DNA of 64,000 nucleotides from Sphingobacterium prati (GTDB taxonomy: Bacteria > Bacteroidota > Bacteroidia > Sphingobacteriales > Sphingobacteriaceae), in contig NZ_JABJWY010000009.1 in the NCBI RefSeq assembly GCF_013167215.1, positions 248,001-312,000 of the forward strand, written 5' to 3'. The notes beneath the pieces were generated by a model, which was not told where the DNA came from, ran no database searches, and saw nothing but the letters and a program-made list of their open reading frames with translations. The position numbers and the translations under genes were made by a program. Positions within the stretch are counted from its first letter, which is position 1; the number at the start of each line of letters is the position of its first letter. This document shows, piece by piece, positions 1 through 8,476 of the stretch.

Positions 1-403
1 AAGGAAAGTCCGGGCGACTTAAGTTTATATCAAAGGATTGTTCGGTTTTCTTCTGACTAATATTCTGCAAAACAAACTTAATGGTCGCTTTCCCATCCGG
101 AATGTCTTTCAAAAAAGGAACGTAAATTTTTCCGCTGTAGTCGCCGTTCTCTTTTGTACGAATCGTCGTTTCAGTAACCTTGTCATCTGTAAAATATAAC
201 TGCGCTTTCAGCGTAGACAAAGCGACTTCGCTATCCGATACATGGATATTAAAAACTAGGCTATCGCCAAAATGGGCTACAGAAACGTCGGATTTCAATT
301 CAATTTTGGGATCCCCAATTTGATAGGCATATTTTTCATCCTTTTTACAGGAACTTACCACAGCTATTACTCCCAATAGTATATTGATGAGATATCTTTT
401 CAT
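1..403 (-). CDS. Surface lipoprotein of the GH30 locus, partial (C-terminus outside window)
   Basis: The ATG is at 403 and the reading frame is open to the window edge, so the first 134 residues are visible. The N-terminus MKRYLINILLGVIAVVSSCKKD is a lipoprotein signal with Cys about residue 19 as the lipidation site. After a short linker comes a beta-rich, Ig-like stretch with phrases such as FGDSLVFNIHVSD and DGKATIKFVL. The start lies 11 bp downstream of the GH30 stop codon, so this is the fourth gene of the SusC-SusD-GH30 operon. In comparable loci this position holds a surface glycan-binding lipoprotein, which is the inferred role. I do not recognise a specific domain, and the missing C-terminus may carry the binding module. 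Confidence 0.75.
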   Translation of the reverse strand, partial: MKRYLINILLGVIAVVSSCKKDEKYAYQIGDPKIELKSDVSVAHFGDSLVFNIHVSDSEVALSTLKAQLYFTDDKVTETTIRTKENGDYSGKIYVPFLKDIPDGKATIKFVLQNISQKKTEQSFDINLSRPDFP

Positions 404-414
404 AATCCCAGTAT

Positions 415-1908
415 TTAGTTTTTCCAACGATAAGAGACGACTGAATTTGCAGGAACCTCATAGTTAAAATGATGTTTACCATCTGCCAGTGTAATTTTCC
501 GGTCGTCATTCGATTCATTCAACAACACTACAGCATAGCTTCCGTCTGTATTCTGAAAGGCACTATAGACCAGTCCTGCAGCGATATATCCTGTAGCGCC
601 AATACGTGTCGCACCGGACTTGACTACAGACGACAGATGTCCTACAATATAATAATGCGAATTGCGCGTGATACTCTTGTAATTTGACTTGCTAATATCA
701 ACGGCACCATAGCAGGTCTGACAACCGCCCTCGCGATTTGGTCCCTTATCGGTATCCAGCATCAAATTCCAAACAATAACACCCTTGCTCCAATTGTTTA
801 CAGTCCCTAGCGCCACTTCGCGCATATCTTCCATTAAACGCTTTTCAAGATTACGCCCATCGTTCCATTCCCCGATAGATGTCTCTGTAAAAACCAGTTC
901 CTTATCCGGACGCTGATTATGAATATCAATTAACTCCGTTTTATCACCACCATAGTTGTGATAAGCTGCGCCAGCAATAAAGGATGCCGCTCCTGCATCA
1001 TTATAGATTTTGATAGGATAATCTTCCTGATCAGCCATATTATCGTAGTTATAATTATGGTCAAACGCATAGATTTTCGTCGCTATATTTGCAGCTTTTA
1101 ACTGTGGGCCGAGCGATTGTTTGATAAATGCCTGCTGTTCCTGCCATGACATGTACATGGAGGCGGAATTTTTGCGATTCAACGGCTCATTTTGAACAGT
1201 GATGGAATACACCGGTATACCTTCTTTCTTCAATGCTTGTAGCCATTGTACAAAATACCAACCGTAATCCTGATAGTATTTCGGATTTAATTGACCGCTG
1301 GTCCAGGAATCAAAAGGTTTTAAATCTGTCAGATTATTGACCTTCATCCATTTTGGCGGAGTCCATGGCGATCCCATAATTTTGACGTTTGGATTGATGG
1401 CTAGAATCTCTTTCAGCACAGGAATAACATATTGCTTTTCTTCTGACTGCAGCCCAAAATTTTCCTTTCCTTCCTTGTCCCAACAGGTATACTCGCTTAA
1501 TGAAAAATCCGAACATCCGATAGCAATACGAATATAGCTCATGCCCATACCATCTTTATCGGAGAACGTCTCGGTAAGAAATTTCGTCCGATCCTCCTTA
1601 CTCATTTTCATCAGATTATAACAGGTAGAGCCTGTTATAGCAGCACCAAATCCGTCCATTGTCTGAAACTTCTGATCAGGATTTAAGGAAATCGTATTGG
1701 GCGACATATTAAACTTTGTACTAAAATCGACATATTTTTTTGTCAGATCATAAGCACGGTTTGTATTAGTCATTACAATAGTGACATCGCCAGATTTTTT
1801 GAGATCATCACCTTGTGAGGGTGTGAAGCTATCACGGTTACAAGATGTTGCCGTAATCAGACAGGACAACAAGAATGTATATATCATAGTGTTATTATTA
1901 TGTTTCAT
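415..1908 (-). CDS. GH30 family glycoside hydrolase lipoprotein (candidate endo-beta-1,6-glucanase)
   Basis: This 497-residue protein has a lipoprotein signal (MKHNNNTMIYTFLLSCLIT, lipidated Cys at residue 23), so it is probably anchored in the outer membrane. The (beta/alpha)8 barrel carries GH30 signatures: FQTMDGFGAAITG near residues 81-93, GSPWTPPKWMK near 169-179, the acid/base Glu241 in TVQNEP and the nucleophile Glu342 in LVFTETSIGEW. The C-terminal beta domain ends in VPANSVVSYRW, as is usual for the family. GH30 includes glucosylceramidases and beta-1,6-glucanases. The neighbouring SusC, SusD and lipoprotein resemble the described Bacteroides beta-1,6-glucan locus, which favours beta-1,6-glucanase, but the sequence alone does not settle the subfamily. 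It is 15 bp downstream of the SusD gene. Confidence 0.9.
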   Translation of the reverse strand: MKHNNNTMIYTFLLSCLITATSCNRDSFTPSQGDDLKKSGDVTIVMTNTNRAYDLTKKYVDFSTKFNMSPNTISLNPDQKFQTMDGFGAAITGSTCYNLMKMSKEDRTKFLTETFSDKDGMGMSYIRIAIGCSDFSLSEYTCWDKEGKENFGLQSEEKQYVIPVLKEILAINPNVKIMGSPWTPPKWMKVNNLTDLKPFDSWTSGQLNPKYYQDYGWYFVQWLQALKKEGIPVYSITVQNEPLNRKNSASMYMSWQEQQAFIKQSLGPQLKAANIATKIYAFDHNYNYDNMADQEDYPIKIYNDAGAASFIAGAAYHNYGGDKTELIDIHNQRPDKELVFTETSIGEWNDGRNLEKRLMEDMREVALGTVNNWSKGVIVWNLMLDTDKGPNREGGCQTCYGAVDISKSNYKSITRNSHYYIVGHLSSVVKSGATRIGATGYIAAGLVYSAFQNTDGSYAVVLLNESNDDRKITLADGKHHFNYEVPANSVVSYRWKN

Positions 1909-1923
1909 AAACAGTTAAAATAA

Positions 1924-3450
1924 TTAGTATCCGGGATTCTGAACTAAGTTTGGATTCTGGTCTATTTTAGGTTGCGGAATTGGCAGGCGATAGGAGTTCT
2001 TTGTGAAGGGATATACCTGTGCCTTTCTTCCAGAATCCTTTGCGTACACGGCATTCATTACTGATTCCACTTTATCCAACCGAACCAGATCAAACCAACG
2101 CTGTCCTTCGAAGGCTAATTCTAAGCGACGCTCTTTTAAATATGCTTCCAGCAAAGCATCTTTATTCGCACGAACTCCAGCAGATAATTTGGGCAATTTT
2201 ACACGCGTACGGATCTTATCAATAATATCAGCTGCCCCCGAAAGATTTGACCCCAATTGGATCATGGCTTCAGCTTTCAATAACAAAATATCGGCGTAGC
2301 GGAGCTTGACGATGCTACTCATGCCCGAACGCAACTTAAACATAAAAGGATAATGGCTTGATGGGTAATAGTTGCTCCAGGTTGTTGTATAATAAACAAT
2401 AGATTGTGCCATCCGAATTTGGTCTGCTTCATTCGTATATGCTTGTATCAAATCACGTGATGGTGTGACCCATTTGGCCCATGTAAATGCATTGTCGTAA
2501 TTAGACAGGTCTCGACCAAACATCCAGGTCGCCCAGTTTCCAGATCCAGGCATAAATTGCGCCTCTAAAATTGATTCTTTTGTATTTCGTTGCGCTAGGT
2601 CTGTCTTGGCCGCATTCAATTCATATAAATCCCCATAATTGGGATTCAAATCAAATCCATCTCCAGTCAATGCGTCCGCATACTGAATAACTTTATTATA
2701 ATCCCGGAGGGGTTTTTCCGCATAGAGTTTTACCAACATTGCCCGGGCTACGGATTTTGTAAACAAGGTTTTATTCGCATTGTTATTGACCGGGGCATCA
2801 ACCAGCGCCTCCAACAGATCCTTCTCGATCTGTTTATGCGCTTCCTCTTCAGTCGCCTGCTTGGGGAAGTACTCCGGGTATACCGCTTCGATATTTTCCG
2901 CGGTAATATCTTTTCCTTGTGTTGTAATTACTGGAATGGAGCCAAATATGCGCACCATATCAAACATCGCCAGTGCCCGAAAGATTTTACCCTGCGCCTT
3001 GTAAACTTTGATGTCAGCATCACTAATAGATTTATCCGCAACACTATCAACATTGATTATTAAACGGTTGGCCCGCGCAATATCTTCAAGATAACGTGCC
3101 CAATCTCGATCAACAACGGAGTTGGATCCCTCAATAGAATTATTTTCAAATGGTACAACTTCGGCACCTGTTGTTCCTGCGTACGCATTATCAGCATGGG
3201 AATCGCCGATCAACAATAGGTCCAGGTACCAATGCTCTTGCCTATCTCGCATCTGTTGGTAAATCCCAGAAAGAAAATTATCTACCTCGCTTCTGTTTTT
3301 AAAGACGATCTGTGTTTCATTTTCTGTTTTACCCTGACTAACATCTGTATAACTGTCCAGTGGATCGCGATTTAGCGAGCAAGAAGCCAGCAAGAAGCCT
3401 GTCATGAACAACGGTAAAAAGTATTTAATATTTGTTTTTTTCATCACCAT
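1924..3450 (-). CDS. susD-like: SusD/RagB family glycan-binding lipoprotein of the GH30 locus
   Basis: The 508-residue protein has a type II signal peptide with lipobox LLASCSLNRD (Cys near 24). The fold is SusD-like: N-terminal RVDNFLSGIYQQMRD-type helices, a TPR region with ALAMFDMVRIFGSIPV, and the conserved C-terminal ADILLLKAEAM and ERRLELAFEGQRWFDLVRLD motifs. It ends in PIPQPKIDQNPNLVQNPGY, the typical SusD C-terminus. It is the lid that binds polysaccharide over the paired SusC channel at the cell surface. Its start follows the SusC stop by 4 bp, so the two are translated from one message. The ligand, inferred from the neighbouring GH30, may be a beta-glucan. A second in-frame ATG at 3444 is an equally plausible start. 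Confidence 0.93.
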   Translation of the reverse strand: MVMKKTNIKYFLPLFMTGFLLASCSLNRDPLDSYTDVSQGKTENETQIVFKNRSEVDNFLSGIYQQMRDRQEHWYLDLLLIGDSHADNAYAGTTGAEVVPFENNSIEGSNSVVDRDWARYLEDIARANRLIINVDSVADKSISDADIKVYKAQGKIFRALAMFDMVRIFGSIPVITTQGKDITAENIEAVYPEYFPKQATEEEAHKQIEKDLLEALVDAPVNNNANKTLFTKSVARAMLVKLYAEKPLRDYNKVIQYADALTGDGFDLNPNYGDLYELNAAKTDLAQRNTKESILEAQFMPGSGNWATWMFGRDLSNYDNAFTWAKWVTPSRDLIQAYTNEADQIRMAQSIVYYTTTWSNYYPSSHYPFMFKLRSGMSSIVKLRYADILLLKAEAMIQLGSNLSGAADIIDKIRTRVKLPKLSAGVRANKDALLEAYLKERRLELAFEGQRWFDLVRLDKVESVMNAVYAKDSGRKAQVYPFTKNSYRLPIPQPKIDQNPNLVQNPGY

Positions 3451-3454
3451 TCAA

Positions 3455-6427
3455 TTAAAATTCTACATTTACACCAAGTACAAAAGATCTATTTTGTGGA
3501 TATGTCCCCCAATCGAGGCCTTGTACTCTTCCCGAATTCCCCCACTGGTTTACCTCCGGATCCATGCCTGAATATTTAGTCAGCGTAAATAGGTTACTTG
3601 CCGAAAAATAAGGCTGAATCTTTTGAATTCCAATCTTTTTCAAACGTTCAGGTGCGATAGAATAACCCAATGAAATATTTTTTACGCGCAAATAGCTTCC
3701 ATCTTCTACAAAATAAGATGAGTTTTTAATATCAAATCCTGCTTTGGGCACATGTGTAATCTGTCCCGGAACGCGCCAGCGATCGAGTACAACTGTTGTT
3801 TGGTTACGACCATCATACATTCCTTCTGTTTCCATTCGGCTCGCATTGAAAATGTCATTCCCATAAGTACCCTGAAGAAATATACTTAAGTCAAAATCTT
3901 TCCAGGAAAAGCTATTTGTCAATCCATATACAAATTTTGGATTGGGATCTCCAATATAAGTCAGGTCGGAAGGTGATGTTTTGCCATCACCATTCAGATC
4001 TCTATACATTAATTCACCTGTCTCCGGATTTACACCATCAGAGATATAACCATAAAATCCACCTAAAGGCCTTCCGGGTTCATTCCTAACGACAGTTGCG
4101 TTCACTAGATTATTTGTAACCGCATCATTATAGATTTTTGTAAAGACGAGCTTATCCAGACGGTTCTTGTTAAAAGAAATATTAAAATCCGTATTCCATG
4201 TAAAATCTCCTGTTAAATTCTTGGAGTTTATTCCGATCTCAAACCCCTTATTAGTCATCTCGCCCTCATTTCGTTTAATTGTACTTGCAGAAGAAGAACC
4301 TGTAGGCAAGCTTACTTCCATCAGCATATCTGTTGTTTTTTTATGGTAGTAATCTAAGGTCAGGTTCAATCTGTTATTTAATGTAGAAAAATCAATCCCC
4401 ACATTTGCCTGGGTAGTCGTTTCCCATTTTAAATCTGTCGCTCTCAATGTAGTCGAATTCCCAATATTCGGCGGGGAATATTGGTATTTGTCTTCAAACC
4501 AAGGTAAGCGCTGAATCACATTGAACGAAAGATAAGAGTAGTCTCCAAGTCCAGATTGGTTTCCAGTCTGCCCCCATCCGCCACGTATTTTCAGATCATT
4601 GATCCAGTCTACATCTTTCATAAAATCCTCCGCTGATAAGCGCCATGCAGCCGACACCGAAGGAAAATATCCCCAGCGACCGGAAGGGCTTAATTTAGAC
4701 GATCCATCCGCACGCATATTTGCAGTTACCAGATATTTTCCATCGTAATTGTACATCGCACGGGCAAAATAGGATAGGATGGCCCAATTGGACGCTCCGG
4801 AGCCGGTTCCATTCCATGAAATCTTGTTTGCCGCATTTAGTGTCTGGATAATTCCGTTGGCATAGTTCGAACCATAAATATAACTATTGGAATATTTTGA
4901 ATCTGTCCAAGATGAACCTGTCATCGTCTCCAAGCTATGTTTTCCAAAGCTTCTGCTGTAAGTCAGCACATTGTCCCAAGTCAATACCGTGTTTGTGTTG
5001 CGCGCGTCAGAGGCCTCTCCAAATTGATTTCTACCCTGTTGCGTAATCCAGGGATCTAAAAATGTTGTCAGTACGCCCGACCGTCTATCCATTGAAAATG
5101 AAGACTTCCAGGTTAAATTAGGCATAAAGGATATCAATACACTTCCTGTTGCCAATAATCTATTCTCCCGATTATTGTTATTCTTGGTTCGTTCGAGATT
5201 TTCTAAAGGGCTGTTTATATTTAGTCCATTGAAATTGGTATTATATCGATCAGGAAACAAAGGATCCCATATAGGTGCATAAGTAGGCGTATTGATGATC
5301 GAAGTAACTACTCCCCCACGATTAGATCCGTTGCCTGAGATAATCCCGTTGGTATTGTAATCCGCATAAGATAAATTGGCGTTAACCTTCATCCACTTTT
5401 TTACCTGATTATCTATATTCGCTTTGAAGTTATAACGTCTAAAGAATGAACCTTGCAGTGTGCCTTTTTCTGTCAGATAACCTCCGCCCAAATAATAGCG
5501 TAATTTCTCATTACCATCAGAGATTGATAACTGGTAATTCTGTTGAACTCCGGTTTTATAAGTTTCCTTAAACCAGTCTGTTTGATCAGTAAGCCCTTCT
5601 GGCAGCTTTACATAACCTGTCTCATCCATCAACTCCTTGTATTGTGCGGTATTCAACACTTTTACGGTATTATTTACCACATTTGCTGTAGCTTGCGCTC
5701 CCAGGATAATTTTAGCTTCCCCAGATTTTCCAGATTTTGTGGTCACAAGAATAACACCATTTGCTCCACGTGACCCATAAATAGCTGCCGACGAAGCATC
5801 TTTTAAAATCTGGATATCAGCAATATCACTTGGTGATAAAAATTTGATATCTTCAACGGGTAATCCATCGACAACATACAGTGGATCATTAGAGCCATTA
5901 AAGGAGGTTGTACCCCGGACTTTAATGGACATTTCACCGCCTGGTGCTCCGTTGGGCTGGATCACGGACACACCTGCTGCTTTCCCTTGTATTGCCTGGC
6001 CCAAACTTACGACAGGCCTTTTTTCCAAGTCTTTTGTTGACACCGAAGAAATTGCTGTCGTCACATCCTTACGTTTGACAGCGCCGTAGCCAATCACAAT
6101 AACATCGTCAAGCACGTTTGTGGATGAGCTCAATTGAACGGTCATTGTCCCATTGGCCGGCAATTCTTTGTTATCATAGCCGATAAAACTAAATTGAAGT
6201 ATACTGCCTTGGACAGCTGAAATATGAAAACGCCCGTCTCCATTACTGGAGGCCGCATTACTGGTACCCTTCTGTGTAATTGTGACTCCAGCAAGTGGTC
6301 TCTGATCTTGCGCATCCAGCACCCGACCACTAACCTGAATCCGATCTTGTGCAAATACCGAGTTCAAACACATACACAAGAAAACCAGCCCCATTGAAAA
6401 GGTTACTTTTCGAGTAAAGTAAATCAT
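3455..6427 (-). CDS. susC-like: SusC/RagA family TonB-dependent outer-membrane transporter (GH30 locus)
   Basis: A 990-residue TonB-dependent receptor with an N-terminal signal peptide cleaved near FAQD (about residue 27). It is followed by a carboxypeptidase-regulatory-like beta-sandwich (VSGRVLDAQDQRPLAGVTI), a TonB box-like DDVIVIGYG, and the SusC plug motifs LYVVDGLPVEDIKFL and LKDASSAAIYGSRGANGVI. The 22-strand barrel ends in an aromatic residue (VLGVNVEF), as expected for barrel assembly. It should import oligosaccharides into the periplasm together with the adjacent SusD. It is the first gene of a four-gene operon. About 255 bp separate it from the upstream regulator gene and contain repeated AGTAC/AGACC elements. 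Confidence 0.95.
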   Translation of the reverse strand: MIYFTRKVTFSMGLVFLCMCLNSVFAQDRIQVSGRVLDAQDQRPLAGVTITQKGTSNAASSNGDGRFHISAVQGSILQFSFIGYDNKELPANGTMTVQLSSSTNVLDDVIVIGYGAVKRKDVTTAISSVSTKDLEKRPVVSLGQAIQGKAAGVSVIQPNGAPGGEMSIKVRGTTSFNGSNDPLYVVDGLPVEDIKFLSPSDIADIQILKDASSAAIYGSRGANGVILVTTKSGKSGEAKIILGAQATANVVNNTVKVLNTAQYKELMDETGYVKLPEGLTDQTDWFKETYKTGVQQNYQLSISDGNEKLRYYLGGGYLTEKGTLQGSFFRRYNFKANIDNQVKKWMKVNANLSYADYNTNGIISGNGSNRGGVVTSIINTPTYAPIWDPLFPDRYNTNFNGLNINSPLENLERTKNNNNRENRLLATGSVLISFMPNLTWKSSFSMDRRSGVLTTFLDPWITQQGRNQFGEASDARNTNTVLTWDNVLTYSRSFGKHSLETMTGSSWTDSKYSNSYIYGSNYANGIIQTLNAANKISWNGTGSGASNWAILSYFARAMYNYDGKYLVTANMRADGSSKLSPSGRWGYFPSVSAAWRLSAEDFMKDVDWINDLKIRGGWGQTGNQSGLGDYSYLSFNVIQRLPWFEDKYQYSPPNIGNSTTLRATDLKWETTTQANVGIDFSTLNNRLNLTLDYYHKKTTDMLMEVSLPTGSSSASTIKRNEGEMTNKGFEIGINSKNLTGDFTWNTDFNISFNKNRLDKLVFTKIYNDAVTNNLVNATVVRNEPGRPLGGFYGYISDGVNPETGELMYRDLNGDGKTSPSDLTYIGDPNPKFVYGLTNSFSWKDFDLSIFLQGTYGNDIFNASRMETEGMYDGRNQTTVVLDRWRVPGQITHVPKAGFDIKNSSYFVEDGSYLRVKNISLGYSIAPERLKKIGIQKIQPYFSASNLFTLTKYSGMDPEVNQWGNSGRVQGLDWGTYPQNRSFVLGVNVEF

Positions 6428-6533
6428 ATGAAATAAAAAAATTGGTTATTGTTTTATCTTTTGGTTATTCCAAATTGGCGATGAAGTTTCCCCTGCTCTA
6501 TCGCTCAAAACAAAACTACTAGGAGCCATACAA

Positions 6534-6640
6534 GAAAAAAAGACCAAGTACTCAAAAAGTACCGGTCAAAAAACACAACAATCTACTATTCAGTATTTTG
6601 CAAAAATAAAAACGGACTAAAAAGTACTTAAAAAAGACCT
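6534..6640 (-). promoter_or_regulatory. Candidate promoter and repeated regulator site upstream of the GH30-locus susC
   Basis: The spacer upstream of the SusC start contains the element AAAAAAGACC at 6535-6545 and 6630-6639, and AAGTAC at 6546-6551, 6557-6562 and 6622-6627 (AAAAAGTAC for the last two). The first cluster also forms an inverted repeat, GACCAAGTACT(6542-6552)/AGTACCGGTC(6558-6567). Between the clusters, 6601-6608 reads CAAAAATA, which on the minus strand is TATTTTTG, matching the Bacteroidota TAnnTTTG box. A TTTG at the usual upstream distance was not found. The cluster at 6619-6639 would lie just upstream of this box and the other in the 5' leader. I infer these are binding sites for the adjacent SusR-like regulator. 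Confidence 0.35.
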
Positions 6641-6682
6641 ATAGGTGCATAAGAGGGCAGTACATCTGCTCATTGGCGACGG

Positions 6683-8311
6683 TTAGGAACGATCAATAGT
6701 TGCAATTTGACATACCGAAGCTTCAAAGCCATCGCGGTTCCCAGCAGCTTTATTCCGTACTTTGGTTCTGTAGTTATAAACCGTACGCAGGGAATACCTA
6801 AGGAAACTGGCAATTTTAACCGAATCATCTATCCCCAATCGAATCAAAGCGAAAATACGCAGTTCGGTATTGAGCAACTCCGTCTTCTTCGGATAGATCT
6901 TCTCATCTTCCTGAAGAAGCGCATTAAATTCATCAACAAATGTCGGATAAAGGTTCAAAAATATTCGGTCAAAATTGATATACAGTTGCTGTATCTCCCT
7001 TTCCTCCATTTGTGTGGATTTGAGTTGCTCCCGCAGTGCTTCCCACTGTTGGTTAGATGCCTTTTTCAACAATGCTTTTCGTATATCCTCCATTTTGTCG
7101 ATATAGCTCGAACACATATCAAAAAACTGGGCAATATATTCTTCTTTAATGTGATTGGATTCTGATAGTTTTAGATTGGTTTGATTAATTTCATTATTTA
7201 AAGACCGTAATTGTTGATTCGTTGCTGACAGCTGTGACCGGATCTTTCGTAAATGCTGGACTTGACGATAGATCACAATCAAGCCAATAATCCCGCCGAT
7301 CAACAAAATACTGACCACGATAACGAGTGCAATCAACTGCTTGTTCTGACTATTGATTTTCTGTTGATAGGCGGCATTAATAATTGGATAGGAAGAGGTA
7401 CCCTCAATAATCCGATAACGCACTTTACATAACATGGCGTCATCAATGGCCTTTTCTATATAACGAAAAGCGCGATCAAAATCTTGTTTGTCATAGTATG
7501 CTAACGCTAAATCATGAAAGGAGGCATTGTCGCGATTTGCCATCTCGATATCCGCACTTGCTGAGACAGCTAGATAATAAAGCTGGCCAGCAGTATTTTT
7601 TTCATATTTATAGATCAAGCTTATAAAGTAGGACAATAATGCCCGTTGCTCCAAATCCTTCTGGTTTTCATTCCAAAGGTTTAGAAATTGTTTTTTCGCG
7701 TCTTCCCGACTACCGTTAAACAAAGTCTTGGTCGCGATGGTTGTCCGGTACTCCAAGGAAGATTTGGGTAAAACCTTCAATAACGAATCCCGATAATGTT
7801 CACTTGCCTGATAATATTCCTGACGATTATTACTTTGTCCATAATGGCTATAGAATGAGCTATAGGTATCGTAATATTTGGCCAAAAGTTTGGTACCAAG
7901 GCCTGTGGCACTAATTCGGTTCAACAATGCTGAGGCTTCAATATATCGTCCAATCGTGGAATAGACCCAGGCTAAATCTAAATGAATAACGGTCTGAAGT
8001 GAATCATTGTCCCTGGGAGCCAGTTTTTGACAAAGGGTAATATAGCTGAGTGCAGCATCAGAATCGAACTTCTTATAATTCTCAAAGATTTCATAATTCT
8101 TCTGAAAAAACAGCTGTTGATTATCTTCGAGTGCTTTTGCCTCCTGTTTTAGTTTATCCAGTTTGTCTTCTCGATTCTTAACATAAATTTTCTGATTTTC
8201 CATGAGATATTCCAATCGCTGAAAAACCTTAGTGCTATCCGAGTAATCTTGGGCGGATAGTGAAAAACATACATGAAATAAAAAAATGAAAACTAAAATG
8301 CGCTGCAACAT
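6683..8311 (-). CDS. SusR-like membrane-anchored TPR/HTH transcriptional regulator
   Basis: The 542-residue protein has an N-terminal signal peptide (MLQRILVFIFLFHVCFSLSA), then a periplasmic helical repeat region to about residue 320 with TPR-like pairs. A single transmembrane helix follows at about 327-350 (LIALVIVVSILLIGGIIGLIVIY), then a coiled coil (LRKIRSQLSATNQQLRSLNN) and a cytoplasmic C-terminal helix-turn-helix near 470-520 (ELRIFALIRLGIDDSVKIAS, LRYSLRTVYNYR). This layout matches the SusR-type regulators (DUF6377 family), which sense an oligosaccharide in the periplasm and activate an adjacent SusC gene. It lies immediately upstream of the GH30 locus in the same direction. The gene has no obvious TAnnTTTG promoter; an RND-operon terminator sits just upstream of it. 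Confidence 0.85.
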   Translation of the reverse strand: MLQRILVFIFLFHVCFSLSAQDYSDSTKVFQRLEYLMENQKIYVKNREDKLDKLKQEAKALEDNQQLFFQKNYEIFENYKKFDSDAALSYITLCQKLAPRDNDSLQTVIHLDLAWVYSTIGRYIEASALLNRISATGLGTKLLAKYYDTYSSFYSHYGQSNNRQEYYQASEHYRDSLLKVLPKSSLEYRTTIATKTLFNGSREDAKKQFLNLWNENQKDLEQRALLSYFISLIYKYEKNTAGQLYYLAVSASADIEMANRDNASFHDLALAYYDKQDFDRAFRYIEKAIDDAMLCKVRYRIIEGTSSYPIINAAYQQKINSQNKQLIALVIVVSILLIGGIIGLIVIYRQVQHLRKIRSQLSATNQQLRSLNNEINQTNLKLSESNHIKEEYIAQFFDMCSSYIDKMEDIRKALLKKASNQQWEALREQLKSTQMEEREIQQLYINFDRIFLNLYPTFVDEFNALLQEDEKIYPKKTELLNTELRIFALIRLGIDDSVKIASFLRYSLRTVYNYRTKVRNKAAGNRDGFEASVCQIATIDRS

Positions 8312-8361
8312 AATAACCCCGGTTCAACATAGTCATAGCTAAACTACATAAAAATAACAAC

Positions 8362-8392
8362 AAAAAAGAGGACATCTCACGACGGCCTCTTT
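8362..8392 (-). terminator. Rho-independent terminator of the efflux operon
   Basis: Arms AAAGAGG (8365-8371) and CCTCTTT (8386-8392) form a 7-bp stem around a 14-nt loop. On the minus strand the second arm runs into a further U-rich stretch (TTTTTTGTTG). It lies 85 bp beyond the stop of the RND/OMF gene and upstream of the SusR-like gene. Confidence 0.6.
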
Positions 8393-8413
8393 CCCTAACC
8401 CATATAAGAGTAT

Positions 8414-8435
8414 AAGAATTAACAAGTTAATTCTT
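8414..8435. repeat. Near-perfect 22-bp palindrome in the 3' region of the efflux gene
   Basis: The left arm AAGAATTAAC (8414-8423) is the exact reverse complement of the right arm GTTAATTCTT (8426-8435), with only AA between them. The 2-nt centre is too tight for a simple RNA hairpin loop without opening inner pairs, so a dimeric DNA-binding site or an additional 3' end structure are both possible. It lies between the RND/OMF stop codon and the terminator. Confidence 0.5.
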
Positions 8436-8476
8436 TATCGCATGAAAAATAGTTTTCTTATCATCCAAAGGCGGTT

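Noticed and set aside
6707..7165. 152-codon open frame on the plus strand opposite the SusR-like gene
   Set aside because: It is antisense to a strongly supported gene, has no family resemblance, and is expected from codon bias of the real gene.
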